From positions 1 through 11,477 of the forward strand of contig CAMCEP010000065.1 of the NCBI GenBank assembly GCA_945873675.1: a stretch of 11,477 bases of DNA. Direction: 5' to 3'. The translations under genes and the position numbers were made by a program. Source of the DNA: Asaia bogorensis. Lineage in GTDB: Bacteria; Pseudomonadota; Alphaproteobacteria; Acetobacterales; Acetobacteraceae. The notes under the pieces are model-generated. The model was not told the DNA's origin and ran no database searches. It was given only the letters and a program-made list of their open reading frames with translations. Positions 1-8,404 of the stretch are shown in pieces; the first letter of the stretch is position 1; each line of letters begins with the position of its first letter.

Positions 1-609
1 CGGATGCTGCGCGATGATGCGGGGGCGATCCTGGATCTGGGGGCGGCAGCGGCGCTGCCCGGGGCGCATAACGCGCAAAACGCCGCAGCGGCCGCGGCGG
101 CCTGCATGGCGCTGGACATTGCGCGTTCTGCGATTGCGGATGGCATCGCAAGCTACCCTGGCTTGCCGCATCGGCAGGAAATCGTCGCCGAAGCCAAGGG
201 CGTTGTCTTCGTCAATGACAGCAAGGCGACCAATGCGGATAGCGCGGCGCGCGCACTCGCTTCCTATGACCGCGTGGTTTGGATTGCGGGCGGGATCGGC
301 AAGGAAGGCGGCATTACGCCGCTGGCACCTTTATTTCCGCGCATCGCCAAGGCCTTTCTGATTGGGCGCGATGCGCCTGCCATGGCAGCGACGTTGCGCG
401 AAGCCGGCGTTGCGCATGAAATCATTGGCACGCTGGAAGCGGCAGTGCCGGCAGCAGCGCAAGCGGCTTTTGCTGGTGCAGCGCCGGTGGTTTTGCTTTC
501 ACCAGCAGCCGCTTCCTTCGATCAATTCTCAGGCTTTGATGCGCGCGGTGATCGTTTCCGTGAATTGGCGCAGGCACTGGTTGCGCGGCAGAGCAGGAGG
601 GTAAGCTGA
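1..609 (+). CDS. murD: UDP-N-acetylmuramoylalanine--D-glutamate ligase (MurD), 3' part only
   Basis: Cytoplasmic Mur ligase that adds D-Glu to UDP-MurNAc-L-Ala using ATP. The frame is open from base 1, so the gene begins outside the window. About 202 codons are present against roughly 450 for the family, so the N-terminal UDP-binding domain and the P-loop are missing. What remains is the end of the central ATPase domain and the C-terminal ligase domain. Visible motifs are PGAHNAQN (from base 58; family G-x-HNxxN), NDSKATNADSAARAL (from base 214, the MurD-typical DSKATN substrate and nucleotide contact), WIAGGIGKEGG (near 280) and SPAAASFDQF near the end. The last is usually SPACAS in MurD; Ala replaces Cys here, which is probably harmless. 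Its TGA overlaps the ftsW ATG by one base (TGATG). Identity is firm; only the 5' truncation by the window edge limits the entry. Confidence 0.97.
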   Translation, partial: RMLRDDAGAILDLGAAAALPGAHNAQNAAAAAAACMALDIARSAIADGIASYPGLPHRQEIVAEAKGVVFVNDSKATNADSAARALASYDRVVWIAGGIGKEGGITPLAPLFPRIAKAFLIGRDAPAMAATLREAGVAHEIIGTLEAAVPAAAQAAFAGAAPVVLLSPAAASFDQFSGFDARGDRFRELAQALVARQSRRVS

Positions 610-1778
610 TGGCACTCTCCCGCTCGGATAATTCCATTCTTGGGCGCTGGTGGTGGACAGTGGATCGCTGGACGCTGGCGGCGCTGATGGTGCTGATCGG
701 CTTTGGCTATGTGTTGATGCTTGCCGCATCGCCTGCCGTGGCCGAGCGTATCGGCGCCTCATCGCGCCACATGTTCTTCCTGAAGCAGGTTTTTTATCTG
801 GCGCTGGCGGCGGCAGTGCTAGTGGTGGTTTCGCTGCTGTCACCACGCGGTGTCAGGCGCTTTGCTTTGCTTGGCTGTGCGGGCGCTTTGGTGCTGACGG
901 CAGCGACGCTGGTGGTGGGCGTTGAAATCAAGGGCGCGCGGCGCTGGTTGCCGATCCCAGGTCTTTCCTTGCAGCCATCGGAATTCCTCAAGCCCTTCTT
1001 CGCCGTTGTCGCCGCATGGTTAATTGCGGAAGGTATGGCGCCTGGTTCGCGCTTTTGGGGGCGGGCAATGGCGATTGGCATGTTTGCCGTGATCGCGGTG
1101 ATCATGAAAAGCCAGCCAGATATCGGCATGTTGTTAGTGATGACCGTGGTGCTTTTCGCGCAATTCGTTGTGGCTGGCCTGAATTTTTTCATCGTGGGTG
1201 GGCTGGCAGGTCTTGGCGTAGGCGTAGGCGTTCTGGCCTATCTGCTGTTCCCGCATGTGCAATCACGCGTGCATCGCTTTTTGGATCCAAGCTCTGGCGA
1301 TTCCTATCAGGTAAGTGTCGCCATGGAAGCTTTCGCCAATGGCGGGCTTTTGGGGCGCGGGCCTGGTGAAGGGCGCGTGAAGAATGTGTTGCCCGATGCG
1401 CATGCTGATTTCGTCTTTGCCGTGGCCGGAGAAGAATTCGGCATGGTGGTGTGCTTGGTGATCCTGGCCCTTTTCGCCTTCATCGTGCTGCGCGGCTTGA
1501 TGCGGCTGTTGGCGGAAACTGATTTCTTCGTGGTGCTGGCGGCGACCGGCTTGCTGACGCAATTCGGCTTGCAGGCTTTCGTGAATATGGCGTCCACGCT
1601 GCACTTGATCCCCACCAAGGGCATGACGCTGCCCTTCGTTTCCTATGGTGGTTCTTCGGTGCTTGCCATCGCGCTTGGCATGGGGATGTTGTTGGCGCTG
1701 ACACGCAAGCGCATTGGCGAACGCGCCGCTGGAACCGGCTTGCCGAATGGCGCGCTGGCCACCGAGGGCGCGCGGTGA
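609..1778 (+). CDS. ftsW: SEDS-family septal peptidoglycan glycosyltransferase FtsW
   Basis: Inner-membrane polymerase that links lipid II into glycan strands at the division site, working with a class B PBP (FtsI). The 389-residue product is the usual length and almost wholly hydrophobic, with about ten membrane segments starting near residue 21. SEDS signatures are GARRWLPIPG (109-118), LQPSEFLK (121-128), KSQPDIGML (167-175), LPDAHADFVFAV (261-272; D267 aligns with the catalytic Asp described in SEDS enzymes) and PTKGMTLPFVSYGGSS (335-350). The start is supported by AGGAGG at 595-600, eight bases before the ATG, and by overlap with the murD stop. RodA is the main alternative, but the position between murD and murG argues for FtsW. 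No sign of damage. Confidence 0.97.
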   Translation: MALSRSDNSILGRWWWTVDRWTLAALMVLIGFGYVLMLAASPAVAERIGASSRHMFFLKQVFYLALAAAVLVVVSLLSPRGVRRFALLGCAGALVLTAATLVVGVEIKGARRWLPIPGLSLQPSEFLKPFFAVVAAWLIAEGMAPGSRFWGRAMAIGMFAVIAVIMKSQPDIGMLLVMTVVLFAQFVVAGLNFFIVGGLAGLGVGVGVLAYLLFPHVQSRVHRFLDPSSGDSYQVSVAMEAFANGGLLGRGPGEGRVKNVLPDAHADFVFAVAGEEFGMVVCLVILALFAFIVLRGLMRLLAETDFFVVLAATGLLTQFGLQAFVNMASTLHLIPTKGMTLPFVSYGGSSVLAIALGMGMLLALTRKRIGERAAGTGLPNGALATEGAR

Positions 1779-1786
1779 GGGGCCCC

Positions 1787-2908
1787 ATGGTGCAGCCAAT
1801 CATCATCGCTGCGGGCGGCACGGGCGGGCATCTTTTCCCTGCCGAGGCGCTTGCGGCGGAGCTGATCCGGCGCGGCGAACGCGTGGCATTGATGACCGAT
1901 GCGCGTTCCGCGGCTTATGACAGCCCTGTCTTCGCGAATGCTGAGCGTTTTGTCTTGCAAGGTTCCGGGCTATCCGGGCGCGGTATAGGTCAGGCAATGC
2001 GTGGTGCTTCAGCATTGTTGAAGGGAACGCTTGAAGCGCGCCGGCATATCCGCGATTTGTCGCCGAGTGCGATTGTCGGTTTTGGCGGATATCCCTCCTT
2101 CCCGCCTTTGGCAGCTGCGCGGCTGATGCGCGCATCGCGTCGCCCAGCGCTTATTCTACATGAACAGAATGCCGTGCTGGGCCGCGCCAATCGGCTGATG
2201 GCGCGCGGCGCTGATTTGTTGGCACTTTCCTATGCCGACACTGCCATGGTGCCGGAAGGTGCAAGAAGCGCTGTGGTGGGCAACCCTGTGCGCCCTGCGC
2301 TCGCAGCATTGGCCGGTCAGCCCTATCCGCTGCCAGCGGAAGGCACGGTGCTGCGCGTGCTGGTGTTGGGTGGATCACTCGGCGCGCGGATTTTCGCGGA
2401 TGTGGTGCCAGCCGCCATCAGTGCCCTGCCGGAAGGGTTGCGCGCGCGCCTGCTGGTGACGCAGCAATGCCGTGCCGAGGATTTGGCGCGTACGCGCAGC
2501 GCCTATGAAGCCGCCGGCGTTCCCGCGGATTTGGCGCCTTTCTTTCCTGATGTGGCAGGGCGGCTTGCCACGGCACATCTGGTGATCGGCCGCGCCGGCG
2601 CTTCCACAGTGGCCGAAATTGCTTGCGCGGGCCGACCTTCCATTCTGGTGCCGCTGCCATCCGCGATTGATGATCATCAAACCGCGAATGCACGGGCTTT
2701 GGCGGCGGCGGATGCGGCGCGTGTTTTCGCGCAAGCAGCCTTCACGCCACCAGTGTTGGCCGATGCACTGGCGTCCTTCCTGAATTTCCCAGCGCGCATG
2801 GCAGCCGCCGCTGCCGCTGCTGCTGCTTTGGCGCGCCCGCATGCAGCGCGAGAGCTTGCGGACCGTGTGATGGCGCTGGCGCGGCGTGATCTAGTAGGGG
2901 TTTCCTGA
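1787..2908 (+). CDS. murG: UDP-GlcNAc:lipid I N-acetylglucosaminyltransferase MurG
   Basis: Peripheral inner-membrane GT28 enzyme that adds GlcNAc to lipid I to form lipid II, the substrate of FtsW next door. The product starts MVQPIIIAAGGTGGH, with the N-terminal glycine-rich loop GGTGGHLFPA. It also has GFGGYPSFPP, LHEQNAVLGRANR, a second Gly loop (LVLGGSLGA) and the UDP-GlcNAc site RAGASTVAEIACAGRPS...DDHQTANA, all hallmark MurG elements. Length is 373 residues, normal for the family. Start choice: ATG 1787 has GAGG at 1777-1780, six bases away. GTG 1775 is also possible, has GAGGG at 1764-1768 and would overlap the ftsW stop as GTGA, adding MRGP. A nine-Ala run near codon 340 is encoded partly by GCT repeats. 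The stop overlaps the murC start (TGATG). Confidence 0.96.
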   Translation: MVQPIIIAAGGTGGHLFPAEALAAELIRRGERVALMTDARSAAYDSPVFANAERFVLQGSGLSGRGIGQAMRGASALLKGTLEARRHIRDLSPSAIVGFGGYPSFPPLAAARLMRASRRPALILHEQNAVLGRANRLMARGADLLALSYADTAMVPEGARSAVVGNPVRPALAALAGQPYPLPAEGTVLRVLVLGGSLGARIFADVVPAAISALPEGLRARLLVTQQCRAEDLARTRSAYEAAGVPADLAPFFPDVAGRLATAHLVIGRAGASTVAEIACAGRPSILVPLPSAIDDHQTANARALAAADAARVFAQAAFTPPVLADALASFLNFPARMAAAAAAAAALARPHAARELADRVMALARRDLVGVS

Positions 2909-4350
2909 TGCGCGCGCTTCCCATCAGTATCGGCGCCATTCACTTCGTTGGTATCGGCGGCATTGGCATGTCTGGCATTGCCGAAGTGCTGCATACGCTT
3001 GGCTACCAAGTGCAGGGCAGTGATATTTCGGAAAGTGCCAATGTTGCGCGGCTGCGCGCTGCCGGCATTCCGGTAATGATCGGCCATGACGCGGCCAATC
3101 TGGGCAATGCGCAGGTGATTGTCGTGTCCACCGCCGTCAAGCGCGACAATCCGGAAGTGGCAGCCGCGCGGCAGCGTTTGATCCCTATTGTACGCCGCGC
3201 GGAAATGTTGGCCGAGCTCATGCGGCTCAAATGGTCCATCGCCATTGGCGGTACGCATGGCAAGACCACCACCACAAGCCTGGTGGCGGCCGTATTGGAA
3301 GCGGCGCGGCTTGATCCCACCGTGATCAATGGCGGCATCATCAATGCCTATGGCACTAATACGCGCATGGGCAGCGGCGAATGGATGGTGGTAGAAGCCG
3401 ATGAAAGCGACGGGTCCTTCCTGAAACTGCCCGCCGTTGTTGCCGTGGTCACGAATATGGACCCGGAACATCTGGACCATTGGGGCACGGAAGACGCGAT
3501 GAAGGAAGGCTACGCCCAATTCGTCGGTAATATTCCCTTTTATGGTTTTGCCGTGCTCTGCATTGATCATCCCGAAGTGCAGGCGATGATCCCGCGCCTT
3601 TCGGATCGCCGCATCGTGACTTACGGCTTTTCACCACAAGCCGATGTGCGGGCTGAACGTGTGATCACCGACCGCATGGGTGCGACTTTTGAAGTGACGG
3701 TGACGGATAGGCTGAGCGGGCGTGTGCGCAACATGAAGCCCCTCCGCCTGCCCATGCTGGGCCAGCATAATGTGCAGAATGCGCTGGCTGCCGTTGCCAT
3801 TGCAGCTGAGCTGGGTGTCGATGAAGTCACCATCCGCACCGCGCTGGCGGGCTTTAAGGGTGTGAAGCGGCGCTTCACGCGCACCGGCGAAGCGGGCGGC
3901 ATTACGGTGATTGATGATTACGGCCATCACCCGGTGGAAATCGCCGCCGTGTTGAAGGCCGCGCGGCAGGCCGGCGCGCGGGATGTAATTGCCGTGGTGC
4001 AACCGCATCGCTATTCGCGACTTGCGACCCTGTTCGAAGAATTCTGCGCCTGCATGAATGATGCGGGCACGGTGATTGTGGCCGATGTCTATGCCGCCGG
4101 TGAAGCGCCGATGGAAGGCGTGGATAAGGATGCGCTGGTGGAAGGCTTGCGCGCACGCGGGCATCGTTCCGTCGTGCCTTTGCCCGGCCCCGATAGCCTG
4201 GCCGAGATGATTCACGCCATCGCGCGGCCTGGTGATTATGTTGTCTGCCTTGGCGCGGGCAGCATCACCAATTGGGCGCATGCGCTGCCGGCGCAATTGA
4301 CTGAATTGCAGTCGCGCGCGCGCGGGCGCCTGGCGGGGGCGATGAAATGA
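2908..4350 (+). CDS. murC: UDP-N-acetylmuramate--L-alanine ligase MurC
   Basis: First Mur ligase of the cytoplasmic precursor pathway; adds L-Ala to UDP-MurNAc with ATP. The three domains are visible in the 480-residue product. The N-terminal UDP-binding Rossmann fold has FVGIGGIGMSG (13-23). The central ATPase has the P-loop GGTHGKTTT (114-122), the metal/carbamate region EADESDGS (163-170) and LGQHNVQN (284-291). The C-terminal domain has KGVKRRF (317-323) and DDYGHHP (336-342), which is diagnostic of MurC. Start ATG 2908 overlaps the murG stop and has TAGGGG at 2895-2900, seven bases upstream. The stop overlaps murB as ATGA. Length, motifs and position all agree; no anomalies. Confidence 0.98.
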   Translation: MRALPISIGAIHFVGIGGIGMSGIAEVLHTLGYQVQGSDISESANVARLRAAGIPVMIGHDAANLGNAQVIVVSTAVKRDNPEVAAARQRLIPIVRRAEMLAELMRLKWSIAIGGTHGKTTTTSLVAAVLEAARLDPTVINGGIINAYGTNTRMGSGEWMVVEADESDGSFLKLPAVVAVVTNMDPEHLDHWGTEDAMKEGYAQFVGNIPFYGFAVLCIDHPEVQAMIPRLSDRRIVTYGFSPQADVRAERVITDRMGATFEVTVTDRLSGRVRNMKPLRLPMLGQHNVQNALAAVAIAAELGVDEVTIRTALAGFKGVKRRFTRTGEAGGITVIDDYGHHPVEIAAVLKAARQAGARDVIAVVQPHRYSRLATLFEEFCACMNDAGTVIVADVYAAGEAPMEGVDKDALVEGLRARGHRSVVPLPGPDSLAEMIHAIARPGDYVVCLGAGSITNWAHALPAQLTELQSRARGRLAGAMK

Positions 4351-5261
4351 TGCCTCAGCCCATCAGCCATGCCGTGCTGCCACCGCTGCGCGGGCGCGCG
4401 GAGCGTGATGCGCCGCTGGGTCCAGCGACCTGGTTTCGCGTGGGTGGACCTGCGGACGTGCTGGTGCGGCCCGCGGATCTTGACGATCTGTTGCTACTGC
4501 TGCGCGACATGCCTGCCGATATGCCGCTGACCATATTGGGTGCTGCTTCGAACCTGATCATTCGTGATGGCGGTATTGCAGGCGTGGTGCTGCGCCTTGC
4601 GCGCGGCTTTGGTGAGGTGGTGGTGGAAGCCGATGGCGGCATCATCGCTGGCGCCGCCGCTTTGGATGTCACGGTGGCGGAAACGGCCGCCGCTGCCGGG
4701 CTTGGTGGGCTTGAGTTTCTGGTTGGTATTCCCGGCAGCATCGGCGGCGCGGTGGCCATGAATGCCGGCGCTTATGGCGTTGAGATCAAGGATGTTTTGG
4801 ATTGGGCGGAAATCGCGACACCTGAAGGTTTGCTGCGCCTGGATGCGCCAGCACTGCACTTCGCCTATCGTCATGCGCAATTGCCGCCACGCGGTGTTGT
4901 GGTGCGGACAAGGCTGCGCGCCATCGCCGGTGATAAACCCGCCATCGCGGCGCGGCTTGCTGAAATTCGCGCCGCGCGTGAAGCAACGCAACCCGTGCGC
5001 GCGCGCACTGGCGGTTCCACCTTCAAAAACCCCCCCGGTGATCGCAAGGCTTGGGAATTGATTGATGCCGCCGGCTGCCGTGGGCTCACGCGCGGTGCGG
5101 CGCAGGTCAGCGAAAAGCACTGCAATTTCCTGCTCAATCTGGGGGGCGCTTCCGCCGCCGATATTGAAGCGCTAGGTGACGAAGTGCGCGCGCGTGTACT
5201 CGCGCATTCCGGCATTGCATTGGAATGGGAAATCCGCCGTATTGGAAGGACGCTGCCATGA
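4347..5261 (+). CDS. murB: UDP-N-acetylenolpyruvoylglucosamine reductase MurB
   Basis: FAD-containing, NADPH-dependent reductase that turns UDP-GlcNAc-enolpyruvate into UDP-MurNAc, which is then used by MurC. The 304-residue protein has the FAD-binding elements ATWFRVGGPAD (27-37) and GAASNLIIRDGG (65-76), the central GIPGSIGGAVAMNAGAYG (127-144), the YRHA arginine (R175), TGGSTFKNP (221-229; S224 is the probable proton donor) and a late catalytic Glu in LEWEIRRIG (E293). Its length and lack of the inserted tyrosine loop fit type II MurB, usual in alphaproteobacteria. Starts at 4347 and 4350 (ATGATG) cannot be told apart; 4347 gives the ATGA overlap with murC, with a weak GGGGG ribosome site. 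A Cys in EKHCNF replaces the commoner Ala. Confidence 0.97.
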   Translation: MMPQPISHAVLPPLRGRAERDAPLGPATWFRVGGPADVLVRPADLDDLLLLLRDMPADMPLTILGAASNLIIRDGGIAGVVLRLARGFGEVVVEADGGIIAGAAALDVTVAETAAAAGLGGLEFLVGIPGSIGGAVAMNAGAYGVEIKDVLDWAEIATPEGLLRLDAPALHFAYRHAQLPPRGVVVRTRLRAIAGDKPAIAARLAEIRAAREATQPVRARTGGSTFKNPPGDRKAWELIDAAGCRGLTRGAAQVSEKHCNFLLNLGGASAADIEALGDEVRARVLAHSGIALEWEIRRIGRTLP

Positions 5262-6184
5262 AGAAGCGCGTCGCCGTTCTTTATGGTGGGCGTTCCGCGG
5301 AACGCGACGTGTCGCTTTCTTCCGGCCGCCAGGTGATTGCCGCCTTGCAAGAAGCGGGCTTTGCCGTGACGCCGATTGATGTCGGTGATGATCTGGCTGC
5401 CGTGATCCAAGCGCTGAACGATCCGCGTCCCGATGTTGTCTTCAATGCGCTGCATGGCCGCTTTGGTGAGGATGGCTGCATTCAGGGCATGCTGGATTGG
5501 CTTGGTTTGCCTTACACGCATTCCGGGTTGCGCGCTTCTGCCATGGCGATGGATAAGGCGGCGGCCAAGGCGATTTTTCGTGCCGCTGGCCTGCCCGTTG
5601 CAGATGATCGTGTGGTGACGCGCGCTGAATTGGAAGCGGCGGACCCGCTGCCGCGCCCCTTTGTGGTCAAGCCGGTGAATGAAGGCTCTTCAGTTGGCGT
5701 CACCATTTTGCATGAGGGTGACAATCGCCGCGCTGCCATTGCGCGGGGTTGGACGCATGGCGATGCCATCATGGTGGAAAGCTTCGTCCCGGGCCGCGAA
5801 TTGACCGTGGGCGTGATGGGGGATCGCGCGCTGGCAGTGACCGACATCCTGGCCGATGCCGGGCAGTTCTACGATTACGAAAGCAAATACGCCGCCGGCG
5901 GTTCGCGCCACATCCTGCCCGCGCGCATGGCGCCGGAGGCTTATGCGCAGGCTTTGGATATCGCGCTGCGCGCGCATCATGCGCTGGGCTGCCGCGGCGC
6001 CTCACGCACTGATCTACGTTATGATGACACGCAAGGTGAACCCGGCCGGCTGATCCTGCTTGAAGTGAATACGCAGCCGGGCCTGACGCCAACATCGTTG
6101 CTGCCAGAACAAGCAGCGCATTGCGGCATGTCCTTCCCCGCGCTTTGCGCCTGGATGGTGGAGCAAGCCCGCCATGGCGCGTGA
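5258..6184 (+). CDS. ddl: D-alanine--D-alanine ligase Ddl
   Basis: Cytoplasmic ATP-grasp enzyme that makes the D-Ala-D-Ala dipeptide for the end of the stem peptide. The 308-residue protein opens MKKRVAVLYGGRSAERDVSL. It has the SAERDVSLSSG serine region, the HGRFGEDGCIQGMLDWLGLPYTHSG block, KPVNEGSSVGV in the ATP-grasp fold, the omega-loop motif FYDYESKY (its Tyr fits D-Ala-D-Ala rather than D-Ala-D-Lac ligases) and LLEVNTQPGLTPTSLLPEQ, which carries metal and substrate ligands. I chose ATG 5258 because it matches the family N-terminus, has GGAAGGA at 5244-5250 seven bases before it, and overlaps the murB stop as ATGA. The in-frame ATG at 5225 would add 11 residues unlike the family. DdlB-type by context. 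Confidence 0.97.
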   Translation: MKKRVAVLYGGRSAERDVSLSSGRQVIAALQEAGFAVTPIDVGDDLAAVIQALNDPRPDVVFNALHGRFGEDGCIQGMLDWLGLPYTHSGLRASAMAMDKAAAKAIFRAAGLPVADDRVVTRAELEAADPLPRPFVVKPVNEGSSVGVTILHEGDNRRAAIARGWTHGDAIMVESFVPGRELTVGVMGDRALAVTDILADAGQFYDYESKYAAGGSRHILPARMAPEAYAQALDIALRAHHALGCRGASRTDLRYDDTQGEPGRLILLEVNTQPGLTPTSLLPEQAAHCGMSFPALCAWMVEQARHGA

Positions 6185-7052
6185 ACGCTTGGTTACCACC
6201 TCTGTGCGGAAGAAGAAGGAACAGGGCAGGCCGTCCGCGCTGCGCATTGCGCTGCGTCGTTCGCGTCGTTTTGCGCGGCCTGCGCTTTATGGCGTGCTGA
6301 TCCTTTGCGGCTTTGGCGTCATTGCTTATGGCATCGCAATGGTGGACCCGGCCGGCCAGGCGCGGCGCATGCTGGACCAGGTCACCATGATCGGGCCTGA
6401 TCGTAGCATGACAGTGCAGGCGGTGATCGTGGATGGTCGCCAGAACACGCCACTGCCACTTATTCGCGAAGCACTTGGCGTTTCACGCGGTGATTCCATG
6501 CTGGAATTTTCGCCGGAAGCTGCGCGGCAGCGTTTGGAATCGATCCCCTGGGTGGCGCGGGCGCATGTGGAACGCCATTTGCCCGCCACCATCGTGCTGC
6601 GGCTGGAAGAACGCCGGCCCTTCGCCATTTGGCAGAATCAAGGCCGCTTCGTGATTGTGGACCGCGACGGCAAGACGGTGGCGACAGATGGGCTCGATCA
6701 ATTCGGTCCTCTGCCACTGATTGTCGGGCCCGGTGCAGATCGCGCCGCCGCTGCGCTTTACGATCTTCTGGCGGCGGAAGTAGCGGTGGCGGAACGCGTA
6801 CAGGCCATGGTGCGCATTGGCGAAAGGCGCTGGAATCTGCGCCTGCATAGCGGCACGGATGTGCTGCTGCCCGAAATTGCTGAAGGCGCTGCCATTAAAC
6901 GCCTTGCTGAATTGCAGCAGGAAGCGAAGCTTTTGGATCGGCCCCTGGCTGCGATTGATCTTCGTCTGCCGGATCGGCTGGTGGTGCGCACCAATCGTGA
7001 AACACCCGAAAACCAGCCGGCGCGCCCGGTCGCGCGAAGGGAACGCGGATGA
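6174..7052 (+). CDS. ftsQ: cell division protein FtsQ
   Basis: Bitopic inner-membrane divisome protein that, in characterised bacteria, links early cytoplasmic and late periplasmic division proteins, binding FtsB/FtsL. The 292-residue product has a strongly basic cytoplasmic N-terminus (about residues 1-36, with KKK and RRSRRFAR), one membrane segment (about 37-57), and a periplasmic POTRA domain (about 80-150). The POTRA end has the FtsQ-typical IPWVARAHVERHLPATIVLRL and EERRPFAIW. A beta domain follows to about 270, then a Pro/Arg-rich tail. ATG 6174 lies 11 bases inside ddl; GTGGAG at 6158-6163 is ten bases upstream. The stop overlaps ftsA (ATGA). FtsQ diverges quickly, so the call leans on architecture plus position, which agree well. 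Confidence 0.95.
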   Translation: MARERLVTTSVRKKKEQGRPSALRIALRRSRRFARPALYGVLILCGFGVIAYGIAMVDPAGQARRMLDQVTMIGPDRSMTVQAVIVDGRQNTPLPLIREALGVSRGDSMLEFSPEAARQRLESIPWVARAHVERHLPATIVLRLEERRPFAIWQNQGRFVIVDRDGKTVATDGLDQFGPLPLIVGPGADRAAAALYDLLAAEVAVAERVQAMVRIGERRWNLRLHSGTDVLLPEIAEGAAIKRLAELQQEAKLLDRPLAAIDLRLPDRLVVRTNRETPENQPARPVARRERG

Positions 7053-8347
7053 ATCAGCTCACCCGCCTGCCCGGCACTTTTGAACCTGCAGCCGCACCGC
7101 CGCGGCGTCGCCGTCAGGCGCGTAGTGGTGTTTTTGGTGTGCTGGATATCGGTTCTACCAAAGTGGTCTGCCTGATTGCGCGCATTGAAAGCGATGGTAG
7201 CCCGCGCGTGCTGGGTTTTGGCTGGCAGCGCGGACGCGGCGTGAAGGGCGGTTCCATTGTGGATCTGGAAGAAGCGGAACGCGCCATTCGCGCCGCCGTA
7301 GGCCAGGCCGAAGAAATGGCCGACACAAGGCTTTCCGGTGCCATCGTCAATCTTTCCTGCGGGCAGCCGGATAGCCGGCCTTTGCATCTGCAATGGGAAA
7401 TCGGTGGCCGCGCGGTGAATGAGGTTGATCTACGCGCCATCCTGCATGATGGGCGCCGGCGCACCGCCGAAGAAGGCCGCGAAACGGTACACGCCATTCC
7501 GCTGGGCTTCACCGTGGATGCGACACCTGGCGTTGATGATCCGCGCGGTATGATCTGCGATACGCTGGGCGCGCGGCTGCATATGGTCTCGGCGGCTGAA
7601 GCTTCGCTCCGCAATCTGGGCGCCTGCCTGATGCGCTGTGATTTGGAGGTTGAAGAATTGGTCTCGGCGCCCTTTGCGTCAGGCCTCGCGACGCTCGTGG
7701 AAGATGAAAAGCAGCTTGGCGCCACGGTGATTGACATGGGCGGCGGCACCACAAGCCTTGCGGTCTTCAGCGAAGGCCATCTGCTGCATACCGCGCAAAT
7801 CCCGGTGGGTGGCGGCCAGGTGACGAATGATCTGGCGACCATCCTATCCACGCCAGTTGCGCATGCGGAACGGATGAAAACGCTGCATGGCGCGGTGCAT
7901 GGCGGCGCAGATGATGAACGCGAATATCTGCCCGTGCCGCTTTTGGGCGAAGATGAACATCATATCGCGCGGATTCCGCGCGCCATGGTTGTGGGCATCA
8001 TCAAGCCGCGGCTTGAAGAAACCTTTGAAATCCTCAAGGACAAACTCGATCAAAGCGGGCTCGGCAAGGAAGGCGGCGCGCGCGTGGTGCTGACCGGCGG
8101 CGCATCCCAGCTTGTTGGGGTGCGGGAGTTGGCCGCGCGCATCCTGGACCGCCAGGTGCGCCTTGGCCGCCCGCAATCCTTGCGTGGCTTGGCCGAAGCT
8201 GCCTCCGGCCCCGCTTTTGCCGGCGCGGTTGGGCTTTTGATGTGGGGCGCCGGCGAAGGCCGCCCCGTTCTGGATATCGCGCCCGGCCCGGTGAAGACCG
8301 GCGGTGCGTTTCGTCGTTTGATTCATTGGCTGAAGGATCGCGTATGA
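7049..8347 (+). CDS. ftsA: cell division protein FtsA
   Basis: Actin-like ATPase that tethers FtsZ polymers to the inner membrane. The 432-residue protein has the phosphate-1 motif VLDIGSTKVVCLI (31-43), the FtsA-specific 1C domain roughly 108-190, the phosphate-2 motif VIDMGGGTTSLAVF (227-240), the adenosine motif VVLTGGASQLVGV (346-358) and a C-terminal amphipathic membrane-targeting helix FRRLIHWLKDRV (421-432). The first 27 residues precede the fold and are Pro/Arg-rich (PPRRRRQAR). ATG 7049 overlaps the ftsQ stop; AAGGGA at 7037-7042 lies six bases upstream. It is the last gene of the tightly overlapped chain; ftsZ follows after 64 bases. Confidence 0.98.
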   Translation: MNQLTRLPGTFEPAAAPPRRRRQARSGVFGVLDIGSTKVVCLIARIESDGSPRVLGFGWQRGRGVKGGSIVDLEEAERAIRAAVGQAEEMADTRLSGAIVNLSCGQPDSRPLHLQWEIGGRAVNEVDLRAILHDGRRRTAEEGRETVHAIPLGFTVDATPGVDDPRGMICDTLGARLHMVSAAEASLRNLGACLMRCDLEVEELVSAPFASGLATLVEDEKQLGATVIDMGGGTTSLAVFSEGHLLHTAQIPVGGGQVTNDLATILSTPVAHAERMKTLHGAVHGGADDEREYLPVPLLGEDEHHIARIPRAMVVGIIKPRLEETFEILKDKLDQSGLGKEGGARVVLTGGASQLVGVRELAARILDRQVRLGRPQSLRGLAEAASGPAFAGAVGLLMWGAGEGRPVLDIAPGPVKTGGAFRRLIHWLKDRV

Positions 8348-8348
8348 T
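8318..8348 (+). promoter_or_regulatory. candidate promoter for ftsZ (weak)
   Basis: TTGATT (8318-8323) and TATGAT (8343-8348) resemble -35 and -10 boxes, four and five of six matches to the sigma-70 consensus. The 19-base spacer is about two bases too long. A GATTC (GANTC) site at 8320-8324 overlaps the -35 box. The elements sit in the last codons of ftsA, and initiation here would leave a leader of roughly 55 bases before ftsZ. The match could be chance; the reasons to list it are the break in overlap at this junction and the known separate promoters of ftsZ in other bacteria. Confidence 0.2.
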
Positions 8349-8397
8349 GTCCGCACCTTCCGTCACCCCTGCCAACCCAAGCTGCCCATCAATGCGT

Positions 8398-8404
8398 GAG
8401 GAGG
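8398..8404 (+). promoter_or_regulatory. strong Shine-Dalgarno of ftsZ
   Basis: GAGGAGG followed by the A-rich spacer AAAAACA (seven bases) before ATG 8412. It is among the strongest ribosome binding sites in the window, and ftsZ is the only gene in the cluster that does not start at or almost at the upstream stop. This fits independent, high-level translation of FtsZ. Confidence 0.85.

Noticed and set aside
1212..1238. Short GGCGTA tandem in ftsW
   Set aside because: Only two to three units, encoding a Gly/Val membrane segment typical of SEDS proteins; explained by protein composition.
2677..3570. 297-codon minus-strand open frame across murG/murC
   Set aside because: Antisense shadow of two well-supported genes; composition is His/Arg/Ala-rich and domainless.
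3631..4296. 221-codon minus-strand open frame within murC
   Set aside because: Fully contained in murC, whose motifs are intact throughout; no independent start signal noticed.
5225..5257. Upstream in-frame ATG for ddl
   Set aside because: Adds 11 residues not typical of Ddl, while ATG 5258 has a strong ribosome site at ideal spacing and the ATGA overlap seen elsewhere in the cluster.
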